Shown here piece by piece: positions 1-12,100 of a stretch of 64,000 nucleotides of DNA. This stretch comes from Desarmillaria ectypa (Eukaryota; Basidiomycota; Agaricomycetes; Agaricales; Physalacriaceae): assembly GCA_030407005.1 (NCBI GenBank), contig JAUDYN010000008.1:2294001-2358000 (forward strand), in the 5' to 3' direction. The number at the start of each line of letters is the position of its first letter. Positions within the stretch are counted from its first letter, which is position 1. The notes under the pieces are model-generated. The model was not told where the DNA came from. It worked only from the letters and a program-made list of their open reading frames with translations, and made no database searches. The position numbers and the translations under genes were made by a program.

Positions 1-253
1 ATTGAACTCTGACTTACAGTACTTATTACTAAGACACACTATTTTATATATAAGTAGATGAAGCTGTGGCCTTAAGCCCTAGCTTCAGACTAACATTTAA
101 TCCTATACTCTTCTGGAGTATCTCTCAACTTAAATCTCTAATTTCTCCCTCTTTATATACTAAAACATTAGTTGTCTGAACTCTGGTAGACTAGTGATGA
201 TATTATAGGTGACTGCCTGAATGTGAAGCAGCCTAGGTGTTTAATCTTGTTTG
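1..253 (+). repeat. Degenerate gypsy LTR fragment
   Basis: AT-rich sequence without coding content. It carries a TATATAAGTAGA box near base 47. Bases 210-240 (GGTGACTGCCTGAATGTG and following) resemble the 3' part of the gypsy LTR at 13,963-14,378 around 14,300, where GTGACTGCCTGAACATG occurs. It is therefore probably the R/U5 part of an older LTR into which, or beside which, the element starting at 254 inserted. Its left edge lies outside the window. Confidence 0.45.
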
Positions 254-612
254 TGTTATGATTTTTCCATTTATCTTATCTCAGTCAGTATTGATGCATT
301 CACTGATAAACACCCTAGTTTTCTCTATTTCAACCCTCATTTACTCTTATTCATCTATGATCCATCTGACTTACACACCATTTTCTCATAGACTATACTA
401 TTTCATCTATTAATAACACTGTACTTTTAGTATATAAGTAGAGTAGTTTTCACTGTTGTACTCTATCTTTCAACTAAATTGCATCCATATACCTTCTATT
501 ACACAAAACCAAAAACCTAGCCAACCTCTCTACTCAAGGGTGATTGTCCAAATGTAAGACAGCCTAGAGAGAAGCTTATGTCCCAAGTCACATGTTAGAC
601 AGGGCCATAACA
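254..612 (+). repeat. Ty3/gypsy LTR, left copy
   Basis: It begins TGTTATGATTTTTC and ends CCATAACA, so the tips form the inverted repeat TGTTATG/CATAACA. A TATATAAGTAGAGTAG promoter-like box sits near 440, followed by a TGTACTCTATCTTTC stretch also found in the copy at 13,963-14,378. The 3' part (TTATGTCCCAAGTCACATG) is nearly identical between the two copies. No TGG-type tRNA primer site follows the LTR; the next bases are TTAGTCGAAAGG, so priming may be non-standard or the site has decayed. No 5-bp duplication matches the far side of the right-hand LTR. Confidence 0.7.
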
Positions 613-797
613 TTAGTCGAAAGGTTCCCATCCTGCTCTTTCTATGCTAGCTATAAAAGTAGCATTCATAACAAACAATGAAAACAATCAACAAACTATC
701 ACTCTTAGCACTGCCATCAGAGGCATTGCACTCCTAATCATTTTTACTGCTTTGCTCATACTAACATATAAAGAAGAAGCATGAATGCTTCTTCACT

Positions 798-1149
798 GTG
801 AAAGGTGACTCTGACATTCACAACTTCCTCCCTGCCCACCCCTGCACTCTAACCATATCCTTTTTTGGGGGATACCCTCTGTCCAATTGGGAGAATGAGT
901 GGAAATTCCACTTGTTTGTCCCCAGGTCCATTTCACAGACCCAAATACCTCTGCCTTCTCCATTGAGGATGCACACAAAGCCAAAGCATGAGCAGGACTT
1001 GCAACATTCCAGCTGGAATGACCCTCCCTCACTCCCACTAAAGAATATGTGAGGAATGTACAGGCTATGTTCAAGGATCCTCTGCCCCCATACTCCCTCC
1101 CCACTTATTCCCATGCCCCAACCCCCACACTTCGACCCCATAACTGGAG
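798..1149 (+). pseudogene. Gypsy gag N-terminal remnant, 5' of the solo LTR
   Basis: An open stretch from 798 to 1052 and the following 100 bases encode a proline- and tryptophan-containing, low-hydrophobicity sequence that continues in style after the inserted LTR at 1398. Its position between the left gypsy LTR and the recognisable gag suggests the N-terminal gag region. No domain is recognisable here, so the call rests on position and on interruption by the LTR insertion. Coding on the minus strand in the same place is a shadow. Confidence 0.35.
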
Positions 1150-1397
1150 TGTTGGGATTTAAGAGTTGAGCTAAGATGATGACAATCCAGCATCATGCTG
1201 AACTTGCTGATTAAGAGAGAAATATTAGGAAACTTGTAGAAGATTCTAGTACATTAGTATTTAGTATATAAGTAGGTACAGTAGTGTACATCTGCATGCA
1301 TTTGCAGAGCTCAGCCAAGCATGATACTATTGGCCTGACACCATGCATATACTAACTGGGAACAAACTGATCTATTCATCCCCCATTTTTCACAACA
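1150..1397 (-). repeat. Solo Ty1/copia LTR with 5-bp target duplication
   Basis: This 248-bp sequence is the reverse complement of the LTR at 14,805-15,050 and of the solo LTR at 39,126-39,372. On the plus strand it begins TGTTGGGATTTAAGAG and ends TTTTTCACAACA. It is flanked on both sides by TGGAG (1145-1149 and 1398-1402), a perfect 5-bp target-site duplication. No internal copia sequence is present, so it is the product of LTR-LTR recombination after insertion into the gypsy element. It contains no CpG dinucleotide. Confidence 0.9.
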
Positions 1398-1935
1398 TGG
1401 AGAATACCTCCATGGTCCACATCCCCTTCCCCCAAGCAGTCCCATAACAGGCCCTGACACCCAGACGATCCAGAGATGGATTGAAACCATCCCTACAGAC
1501 CCTGGCATTGAGGACAAATTGATGACTCTTGGAAAGCAGACTCCTTGAACTCTCTCCCTATCATCGAGCTCTCTGACAACTCTGATGGGAAACTTGATCC
1601 CCTGACCCCACCAACCCCCACTACCCCCAACAGCCCCTTCAGGACCACTGCCTGGAATCTTTGACATGCTGACATCAAAAGCAGAATACTCTAGACCAAG
1701 TCCAGACCTGACATAGATGAGTGGCTGGCACTCAACTGAGGCAACACCATTCAGGGCCCAAATCAAAACACCACTGTTTGAGCCCATATTCATGTGAACC
1801 GGTACCACAACCTCTTCCTCCCCACCACTGGGGACCTATTACCAGGGCTATGATCCTGAGAGGAGGATGAACAACAGGAACTGGAACATTTCCTCTGAAG
1901 GTTATGATGACTGAAGGTGGACTGACAAGAGGAGG

Positions 1936-3453
1936 ATGAGTGGAATACCCAATTATGATATGTTTACATATAATACAGGTTACTATGGAGGACTGGGACA
2001 TCCCCAGTCCCATTACAAGAATATACCTGATTATTTCTCTGATATTCCAGTTATAAGACCACATCCCCTGCCCAACTCACCACCCTACAGTTGGGCACAT
2101 CAACAAGGATACCACCCCTATCAGGGTGGTAGTCTTCTATTTGCAGGCATGGGAGAAGATATGACAACAGACATCCACCCTGTAGATCCCACCCCTGCAG
2201 AATCCTCCTCCATGCTAAAAACCATGGAGAAATTATGATAGTGCATTAAGAACACATTAGCAGAAAAGGAAAAGTGCATTCAAGAAATGTGTGATGAGCT
2301 CACAAAGGAAGAAGCTGCCCAGAAAAATATGGAGGAATACCTTAGAAAGGAAAAAGAGAAGGAGCCAGAGTATGGGAGACTGATGGATCCCCCAAGAGGA
2401 TATTCTTTAGGATCCCAAGCAGATTGGTACTCAATCCTAAGACCACCCTCAGAAAAGGGTCTGCCCAATCCTATCCCCAACCCCATCAGGAATGCACCCA
2501 CTGATGCTCCCTATTTGAGGATCAAACTGACTCTTGTCAAGGTCCCCTCCCCATTCAAAGAGGATCATGATAACATTGAACACTTCATAGGCAATTGTAT
2601 CACCTATTTCAAAGTATTCCATCATTATTTTCAGGTGCCATCACATCTGGTATTATTCATGACCTCTCACTTTGAAGGAGCCACTAAGGACTGGTGGGTC
2701 TACAAGAGACCCAAATTTTAGGTTGGCAATGCTTATAATGGGACTGCTGCCCATTTCTGCTACCCTGACTGGAGCGACTTCATTGATATAGTCTCTCACC
2801 AATTCTGAGACTCCACCATCGAAGAAGTCTATGAAAAATGGATGTTTGATCTTTGGATGAGAACACAGCCTGCATCCTATTACTTCCAGAAACTGGAAGA
2901 AGAGGCCAAACTGGTGGGCCGAAGGACTGATGAGAATGAGCACGGTGCAATGGTGAAGGCTGTTTGTCTAGGAGTACCATCCTCCTATATGACCTTCATC
3001 TCAAATATGAGCATTAATATTCCACACTTGTATCTGGAGTGGAAAGAGTGGATCTCATGAATGTATGAGGAATGCCAATGCAAGTGGGTCTTCAATCAGA
3101 CCACTGGCATGCCCCAGGATGGGCAGAAGAAGAACTCCCACCCCAACCCTCAACAACAACACCCCAGTAGCAAAGCCACCACTGGAGCAACAAGTTACTC
3201 AGCCCCAAAGCTAATGACTAATACAGGGGTAAGTTGGGATGCTGGAATAGGAAGGTGGACAACATATGGAGGGGTGGGAAAGCCCATGGAAATTGATTGA
3301 CATAAGGCAGAAGGTAGATGTTTCTGCTGTGATGAGAAGGGTCATATGGTGAAGGATTGTTCTAAGAGAAAGGACTTCAAAGACATTTGATCAGTAGGGC
3401 CCACTAACAAAGTGGTGCCACCTATGACCAAAATCGAGGAGGCAAAAGATTAG
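1936..3453 (+). pseudogene. Gypsy gag with CCHC zinc knuckle (interrupted)
   Basis: One reading frame runs through 1936-3453, broken only by stop codons (for example TAG at 2719, TGA at 2805, 3058 and 3298). An acidic/basic helical segment around 2280-2370 precedes the capsid-like region, with motifs such as HFEGATKDWW near 2670-2700. Near 3320-3360 lies the nucleocapsid zinc knuckle CFCCDEKGHMVKDC, spacing C-X2-C-X4-H-X4-C. Most stops are explained by one C-to-T change in CGA or CAG. The homologous region of copy 2 begins only at 8641. Confidence 0.75.
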
Positions 3454-3479
3454 GTTGACAAGAGTTTGATTCCTCTTGC

Positions 3480-6400
3480 TTGACCATGTCTCCTAAAGGT
3501 GAGTCCTTGGTCTCCATGGGTTGGACTGATATACATGCACCTAGACAATCATTTATGAACAATATATATCATATGACTGCACAGACTCTAAGACTGAAGA
3601 CTGACAAAGAATCAAAAAAGAACAGGTATGTCATACTTCTAGAAGAAGCTGATACCATAATCTATAGTGACTCCTGAGCCCCCGACAAGGTGCAGGATTT
3701 GCTGGGTGGTGCCAGCACTGCCACAAAGTCCACCAAGTTAGCATAGCAAAACTCACTGGATACGTGGGTAAAACCATGGGCTGGGGCTAGTAGGCAGAAC
3801 ATCCTCAGACCTTCTAGAAGTCTGAATGCTCCTGAGCTCTCCTTGAGTGGGAAAACAAGTCCAATAACCTTGCCAGGGTTGGTGGGGGACCAGGACAGCA
3901 TCTCTCACCAAGGCCAGGATTGGGGCCATACACTATCTGGTCCAGTTGAGAGAAACCTAGTGGCAGAGCCAACTGCAATGCTGATTAGATTTGCACCTAG
4001 CACCATGGCCAACTCCACTGGAACAGATAGTAGTGGAACCTTGAAAACAGCAAGCCGAGTCCTATCTCCTCCCAAGATAGTTTAAGTTCCAAAAGCAACT
4101 CAAGCTAAAGAACAGGGAAAAGCCACTAGTGCCCAGGCAGTAAAAAGGGAGCATGGTAACAGAACCACTACCATCGTTGAAGTACCTGATGAAGAGGATA
4201 ACATAGCTTTCTTACAGTGGAAAGCAAAACAGTCCAAAGCCAGCACTCTGACATCCAAAATCCTGCCTAACAAGGGGGTACACAATCATGTGTGGTTTCA
4301 ACCCTTCAGAGTCAACTGGACTCTATGGGCAATTTGTACCATCAAGAACTTGGCAGTTGCCAAAGCTGTTCTTTCTATTTGGGTACATCCCAAATGACTT
4401 GGAGAGATAACTGATGAGCTCATACAGAGCTTAAACACTGAAGAGAGCATTGCACACAAGCAGCTCTACAAACTTTGTGAACCAATTTGGTATATCCATG
4501 GCACCAAGAGTTCCAGTCAGGACTTTTTGGTGGATATCCAACTTGCTCCCTGTACAGAAAAGAAGACATTGACAGCCTGAGTGTTGTTGAATAGTGGCTG
4601 CACCAGCAGCTCTATCAATTGAATATATGTCCAACAACATCAGTTGGATACCAGAAAAGCCACTGCACCAATTCCTGTTTACAATGCAGACAGAACCCAT
4701 AACAAGGCAGGCAATGTAACTGAATTCGTGGAACTCTGAATGACCATCAGAGACTAAATCAAACAAATCGACCTTACAGTCATGGATTTGGGCTCCAAGA
4801 CAGTATACTTGGGTCATGACTGGCTTAAACACCATAATCCCCTTGTCAACTGGAAAACAGAGACCATGACATTTGGATGATGCTATTGTGTAAAAAACTA
4901 TTTCACAATTCCTGATGCTGATGAAGAGAACAAATAGGATGAAGAATTGGAAGAAGGTGAAACCATTCTTGTGGTCAATATGCAAGAAGAAATCATTCTT
5001 TGAACAGTACACCATGCAAATGAACTGGCAGCAGCCACAAATGCAGAAAAACCAAAAAAGACCTTTGAGAAGCTCATGCCTCCTCAGTATCAAAGCTTTA
5101 GAGACTTATTCTCTAAAGAAAGCTTTGATGAACTCCCTGACTGAAAACCCTGGGACCACACCATCAAGCTAACCCTGAACACCAAATCCACACTAGACTG
5201 TAAAGTCTATCCTCTCAACAGAAATGAACAGGAACAACTTGACAAGTTTCTGGATGAAAATCTCAACTCTGGAAGGATCTGTCCTTCCAAATCCCCCTTC
5301 ATCTCTCCTTTCTTCTTTGTAAAGAAAAAAGATGGTTCCTTACAACTGGTTCAAGATTATCACAAACTGAATAAAATAATGATTAAAAACTATTATCCCC
5401 TTCCCTTAATCTCAGAACTTATTGACAAGTTATGAGGAGCCAAATATTTCAGCAAACTAGACATTCGCTGGGGATATAACAACATACAAATCCAGGAAGA
5501 AGATGAAGAAAAAGCCACATTCAGAACCAACCAAGGACTCTTTGAACCCATGGTCATGTTTTTTGGTCTCATGAATTCACCAGCCACTTTCCAGTGGATG
5601 ATGAATGATATTTTCAAGGATTTGATTGCTGGAGGAAAAGTTACTATATACCTCAATGATATCCTCATCTTCACCAATCCCTGTCAGAACATAGAATCAT
5701 TGTCTGACAAGTCCTCCAACATTTATGAGAAAACAAATTGTTTCTCAAAGCAGAGAAATGTGAGTTTGAAGTACTCAAAATGGACTATCTTGGGGTCATA
5801 ATCAGTGAAGATGCAATCCAAATGGACCCCATCAAAATTGCCAGAATAGCAGAATGGCCAACCCTGACAAAGAAGAAGGAACTCCAATCTTTCTTAGGAT
5901 TCACAAATTTCTATTGAAAGTTCATTTGTGACTATTCCAAAATTGTATGACCTCTCACTCAATTGACTGGGAAGATAGACTGGACTTGGGGATTAGAACA
6001 AGAGCAAGCATTTAATCCACTCAAAAAGTTGATGACTACCAACATTGTTCTAATGATCCTCTCAGATGATGGAAAATTCCAAGTAGAAGCAGATGCTAGT
6101 GATAGGGCCATTAGCACCATCCTTAGTCAGGAACAGAATGGGAAATGGAGGCCTGTTGCTTTCATGTCCAAAGCATTGATGGTCACTGAATGCAATTACA
6201 AAATCTATGACAAAGAATTGCTGGCCATCATGCTAGCACTAGAAGAATAGTGCTATTATCTTATGGGTGTGAAGGAAATAATTGAAATCTGGACCAACCA
6301 CCAAAATCTCCAGTATTTCTGAAAACCCCAAAAGCTGAACCACTGACAAGCTCAGTGGGTCACTGAATTAGCTGAATATCACTTTGTCCTTCAACACAAA

Positions 6401-7280
6401 GCAGGAATTGCTAACAAGAAGGCTGATCTTCTCAGTTGAAGAGATGATCATGACCAGGGAAAAGAAGATAATCAAGACATGATTGTCCTTTCCCCTGAAC
6501 ATTTCCAGGCATTAATATTACCCACAACCAAAGAATGAGTCATGCATATAAGAGACACAACTCGACAAAAAGAACAATGGGATCAAGAGATTGAAACATC
6601 CCTGAATCATGAATGAGGAATCACTCAGGAAAATGAAGTACTGTGGTATGATGGATACATTTACATTTCCCAGGACACATCCCTATGTGATGAGATCATT
6701 GCACAATATCATGATCATATCACTGCCAAACATCCAGGAATCACTAAAATCAAGGAACTCATTCTATGAGAATATTGGTGGCCAAAGATGAAGAAGAACA
6801 TCAAATCCTATATCAAAGGATGCAAAACCTGCCAAAGAACGAAGAGTGATATGCAAGTAAAAGCCACTCCTCTTAATCCCAACACAATCCCAGACACCCC
6901 TTAGACTTATATCTTGGTAGACATGGTTACAGGTCTTCCAGAATCAGAAGAGTTCGATGCTTTACTGGTCATTGTAGACCATCTTTCAAAAAACATCATC
7001 CTCATTCCATGCAATAAAGAACTATCTGTGGAAGGATAGGCCTTTATGCTCTGAAACCATGTCTATGCGAAACATGGAATGCCTCAAGTAGTCATCTCTG
7101 ATTGAGAACCCCAATTTGTGTCTTCTTTCATGAAGGAATTATACTGGATACTAAACATCATGCAAAATGCATCTACTGCATATCACCCACAGATGGATGG
7201 ACAGACAGAATATGTCAATCAAGAGATTGAAAAATATCTCTGTATATTCATCAACCATCAACAGACAGATTGGGCCACTG
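3480..7280 (+). pseudogene. Gypsy pol: protease, RT, RNase H, integrase (truncated, copy 1)
   Basis: A retropepsin-like active site reads LLNSGCTSSS near 4590-4610; the expected D of D-S/T-G is N here. The RT shows FFFVKKKDGS and DYHKLN near 5310-5370, then FGLMNSPATFQ near 5560, and the catalytic box YLNDI at 5649-5663, where the family has YLDD. RNase H follows (VEADASDRAI near 6085; TECNYKIYDKELLAI near 6190). The integrase has a zinc-binding region near 6690-6840, a catalytic-core Asp in LVDMVTGLPES, and YHPQMDGQTEYVNQEIEKYL near 7180-7240. It is disrupted by stops and by a frame change between 5801 and 5963, and ends at 7280. Two catalytic Asp codons have become Asn, so this copy is dead. 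Confidence 0.8.
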
Positions 7281-8640
7281 ATGTGCTTGGTAATGGTGAG
7301 TGACAAAAGAATTAGGGAATGGCAATGAACACCAATCACACTAAACCTCTTACTACTCTACACTTAATCACCAATATTGAATTTGGGTGGTTTTGAGTAC
7401 AATGAAAGCACTCTGCAGACTTCAATAATCAAGTACAGTTGTCTTAAAGATGTTTTATTTGTTACTAGTGAGTTATACAAAGTACTACTTGTACTAGTGG
7501 GGTTGGTAAGACACAATTGGGTAAAGAGTGACTTGGTTTGAGCTACTGCACTCATTCTGACTGAAACTGCTTCAAACTAGTGGCTCTCTTGGCCCTATAC
7601 TGCTTCCTATAAGTGATAAACACTTGACTAGCCATGCTCTTGGCTAACTAGTGGCACTCTTGGCCTAAGAATAATACTATAACTCCAAGAACTTTGCTTG
7701 AACTAACTTCAAAACACTCTGGATCTTTGCAGGACACAACAGTGACTCTAAGGGACTTCATTCAATGCAATTCTATTGGTGACTTAGCGACTATTAATCA
7801 CTTCATCAAGGTTAAGCACAAAAGCCTTTAATTGGGGACACCAGTTACTACCAGTGAGGGCTCAACTGCAGGGATGGCTTGTCTGCTTTGCACAAGTGCC
7901 CATCCCACTACTTATATACTACTGAGGCAGAACTATAAATATCATCTGGGTATAGGGTATATTGGTAAGGATTTCTTGGCTAGTCATGAATAATGGTGAA
8001 TAATCACATAATAGTTAGTCTAGTCTGTTTTCTTTTCAAATGGTTGGTCTAGAGACTCCACAGTTGGTCTTTCCACACCCTTGGCACAACTACATGCCCT
8101 AATAATGCAGTTATATGGATATCCAGATATTGGTGCCTGTAACAGCTATCTGATCATGATCGAGGGTGCAGTCCAGCTCCACTAGTATCAATCATAAGAG
8201 ATCTATATCACAGTAGTCAGATCTGGGCTCAAGGTTAATCCATTCCTAATTTATTTCTAAGTCCTGTTTCAAGATTGCTATGTGACTAGTTATTCTGACT
8301 TAGGTGTTTATGCCCAGTCTGGGCTGCTAGTGACAGAACTTCACAAGATCTGTGTACTCTGCTCCTGGTTTTGGTGTGCTAGTAGCATCCTTCATTTGCT
8401 AGTGGCTGTATTTCACTTAGTTCTGCTAGCATTCAAGTTACTAGTCTGGCCAGCTGGTAGATTTAATCCACTAATGGTGTTGCATCTAAGTCCTGGCTCT
8501 ACCAGTTGCTTACTGCTTTTAACTATCAGCTCAAAGTCTCAGCTATAGTCCTCTATATATCACTAGTATAGGATAGATGTGCAATAGTATTGTTACAAAA
8601 TCACAAAATCTAGGTGTGAATGCATAGACGGCATATTAGT
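7281..8640. other. Non-coding segment between two gypsy copies, rich in ACTAGT
   Basis: The gypsy integrase stops matching at about 7280 and gypsy gag (of a second copy) resumes at about 8641. Between them is 1.36 kb with no convincing coding frame and few CpG. ACTAGT occurs eight times (7464, 7493, 7576, 7647, 8181, 8285, 8440, 8562). The phrase ACTAGTGGC-T/A-CTCTTGGCC occurs twice (about 7577 and 7648). TATA-like sequences occur near 7912 and 7935. The flanks come from different parts of the gypsy element, so this is not a simple insertion with a target duplication. It could be a non-autonomous element or the debris of a recombination. Confidence 0.5.
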
Positions 8641-9143
8641 ACTATGGTGAAGACAGTCAGACTAGGAGTACCTTCCTCCTATATGACCTTCATCTCAAAT
8701 ATAGATGTCAACATTTCTTGCTCATACCCAGAATGAAAGGAGCACATCCTCCAAATGTATAAGGAGCACCAATGCAAATGGGTCTTTGACCAGACCACCG
8801 GTATGCCCCAGGATGGGTAGAAGAAGGATTCTTGTCCCCAACCCCAACAGCACCCCAGCAGCAAAACTGCCACTGGGGTGACAAGTTTCTTGGCCCCAAA
8901 GCTGACTGCTAACATGGAGGTCAGTTGGGATGCTGGAACTGGTCAATGGACAGCATATGGAGGGGTGGGGAAGCCCATGGATATTGATCAGTGATGAGCA
9001 GAAGGAAGATGTTTCAGGTGTGATAAGAAAGGTCACCTGAGCAAGGACTGCCCTAGAAGAAAAGACTTCAAGGACATTCAGTCAGTAGGGCCCACTAATG
9101 AAGCAGTGCCACCTACAGCCAAGATTGAAGAGGCAAAAGAGTA
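8641..9143 (+). pseudogene. Gypsy gag 3' part, copy 2
   Basis: The end of gag only. It encodes RLGVPSSYMTFISN, the Gln/Pro-rich linker (PQPQQHPSS) and the nucleocapsid knuckle CFRCDKKGHLSKDC (C-X2-C-X4-H-X4-C). In-frame TGA/TAG codons interrupt it, for example TGA in the position equivalent to an Arg in the knuckle-upstream region near 8993. The 5' portion of gag is missing. Confidence 0.7.
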
Positions 9144-9170
9144 GGTTGACAAGAGTTTGATTCCTCTTGC

Positions 9171-12100
9171 TTGACCAAGTCTCTCAAAAGTGAGTCCTCA
9201 GCTTCCATGGGTCGGACTAATTACTATAAACATAGACAATTATCTGCAAATATGAATATATCCACTATGACTTCACAAACTCTGAAGCCAAAGACCCTCA
9301 AAGAATCAAACACAAATAGGTATGTCACACTCCTGAAAGAAGCTGACACAATTATCTATAGTAAATCCCGAGCCCCCAATGAGGTGCAGGATTTGCCAGG
9401 TGGTGCTGGCACTGCTATGAAGTCCACTGAGCCTGCATTGTGGAACTCACCAGATACATGGGTAAAAACACAGATAGAGACTAGTAGGTGAGATGCCCTC
9501 AGGCCTCTCAGAAGTCTGAAAGTCTCAGTGTTCCCAACAAGTCAGGAAACAAGTCCACCAGCCTTGCTAGGGTCAGCAGGGAACCAGGACAGAGCCTCTC
9601 ACCAAGGCCAGGATCAGGGCCATGTATTATCCAAACTGGTGGGAGAATAGCCAGTAGTGGAGCCACAGGCAATGCTGATGAGATTTGCCCTGGATGTGAA
9701 AGCCAAGTACTCTGCCAGAATGGATAATAGAAGTGAAACCTCAGAAGCATCAAGCCAAGTTCAATCCCCTCCCGGGATTGTTTGAGTTCCAAAAGCAACT
9801 CAAGCTGAAGAACAGGAGGAAGCCACTAGTGCCCAGGCAGTAAAAAGGGGGCACCTCAGCAGAACTACTACTGTCATTGAAGTACCTGACAAAGAGGATG
9901 ACATGGCTTTCTTACAATGGAAAGCAAAACAGTCTAGAACCAAAATCCTGCCTAACAAGGGGGTACTGAAATCTGAAGCCCTGCCAATAATAGAGGCACA
10001 TGATTATATATGGTACAAACCATTCAGAATCAACTGGACTCTACATGCAGTTCATAGTGCCAAGAACTTGGCAGTTGCCAAAGCCATACTCTCCACATGG
10101 GTACACCCCAAATGACTTCAGGAGATCACTGATGAGCTTATACAAAGCTTACAGACCAAAGAGAGCCTTGCACACAAGCAACTCTATGAACTTCATAAAC
10201 TAATCTGGTATATCCACAGAACTAAGAGCTCAGAATGAGACTTCTTGGTGAATATCCAACTTGCTCCCTGCACAGGGAAGAAGACCTTAACAACTCACAT
10301 GTTGTTAGATAGCAGCTGCACAGGCAGTTCTATCAACTGAACCTATGTCCAACAACACTAGTTGGACACCCAAAAAGCCACTTCCCTCATACCAGTATAC
10401 AATGCAAATGGAACCTATAATAAGGGAGGTGATATAACTGAATTTGTAGAACTCTAAATGACTATTGGAGATCATATAGAATGAATTGACCTCATGGTCA
10501 CCAACCTAAGCTCCAAGACAGTGTACTTGGGCCATGACTGGCTTAAACACCATAATCCTCTTGTCAGCTGCAAATCAGGAACTATGACATTCAGATGATG
10601 TCATTGTGTAAAAAATTATTTCACTCTCCCAGACTCCAACAAAGAAGACAGATGGGATGAAGAACTCGAAGAAGGTGAAACTATCCTCACAGTAAATATG
10701 CATGAAGAAATCATTCTTTGAGCAGTACATCACACAAATGAACTGGTGGCAGCTGCAAATGCAGAAAAACTGAAACAGACCTTTGAGGAACTCATACCTT
10801 CTCAGTATCAAAGCTTTAGAGATTTATTCTCAAAAGAAAGCTTTGATGACCTACCAGAATGAAGACCCTGGGATCATGCCATTGAGCTGACTCCCAATGC
10901 CAAATCCACACTAGACTGCAAAGTCTACCCACTCAACTGAAACAAACAGGAACAACTCAACAAGTTCCTCAATGAAAATCTCAACTCAGGAAGGATCTGA
11001 CCTTCCAAATCCCCCTTCACCTCCCCCTTCTTCTTCATCAAGAAAAAAGACAGCTCTCTATATCCAGTTCAAGATTACTGGAAACTGAATGAAATGATGA
11101 TAAAAAATTGTTATCTCCTTTCTTTAATTTCTGAACTCATTGATAAACTACATGGAGCAAAGTACTTCTCCAAGTTAGATGTCCAGTGGGGATATAACAA
11201 CATGCGAATCTGAGATGAAGATGAAGAAAAGGCCACATTCAGAACTAACTGAGGACTCTTTGAGCCTATGGTTATGTTTTTCAGCCTTATCAATTCACCA
11301 GCCACATTCTAGTGGATGATGAATGACATCTTCAAGGATTTGATTGTCAGAGAAAAAGTTACTATTTACCTTGATGATATCCTCATCTTCATGAAATCCT
11401 TGTCTGAACATCAAACCATCATTCAACAAGTTTTACAACAACTACAAGAGAACAAATTGTTCCTCAAAGCAGAGAAATGTGAGTTCAAGGTACTCAAAAC
11501 TGAATACCTTGGAGTCATCATCAGCAAAGATGCAATCCAAATGGATCCAGTCAAAATCACTGGAATAGCAGAATGGCCTACTCCCACAAAAAAGAAAGAA
11601 CTTCAATCTTTCTTAGGTTTCACAAACATCTATTGCAAATTCATTCATGACTATTCAAAGATCATTCGACCTCTCACTCAGTTAACCAGAAAAGTAGACT
11701 GGACATGGGGATCAGACCAAGAACAGGTATTCGCACAACTCAAAAAGTTGATGATGACAAATGTAGTTCTAACAATCCCCTCAGATGATGGGAAATTCCA
11801 AGTAGAAGCTGATGCCAGCGATGGAGCTATTGGCACTATTCTAAGCCAAGAACAGAATGGTAAATGGAGGCCCATCACCTTCATGTCAAAAGCATTGACA
11901 GTCACTGAATGCAACTATGAGATCTATGACAAAGAGTTGCTGGCCATCATGCTAGCCCTGGAAGAATGGCATCACTACCTCATGGGTGCAAAAGAAACAG
12001 TCAAAATCTGGACTGATCACTAAAATCTCCAATATTTCCAAAAACCCCAAAATTGAATCGCCGACAAGCCTGATAGGTCACAGAATTGGCTGAATACCAC

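Larger units (their letters stand above)
613..7280 (+). mobile_element. Ty3/gypsy chromovirus-type element, copy 1 interior (decayed)
   Basis: This is the interior of a gypsy retrotransposon read on the plus strand: gag-like region, zinc knuckle, aspartic protease, reverse transcriptase, RNase H and integrase, the canonical Ty3/gypsy order. Reading frames are broken by many TGA and TAG codons and at least one frameshift. The integrase breaks off at about 7280, inside the catalytic core just after the conserved glutamate region, where an unrelated segment begins. A solo copia LTR (1150-1397) interrupts the 5' part. The element cannot be autonomous. Confidence 0.85.

Noticed and set aside
793..1141. 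Minus-strand open frames of 103 and 107 codons over the gypsy gag start
   Set aside because: They lie antisense to gag-like sequence, have no motif, and one crosses towards the solo LTR; they are frame shadows.
1311..1808. 165-codon minus-strand frame
   Set aside because: It runs from the solo copia LTR into gypsy sequence across the target duplication, so it cannot be an ancestral gene.
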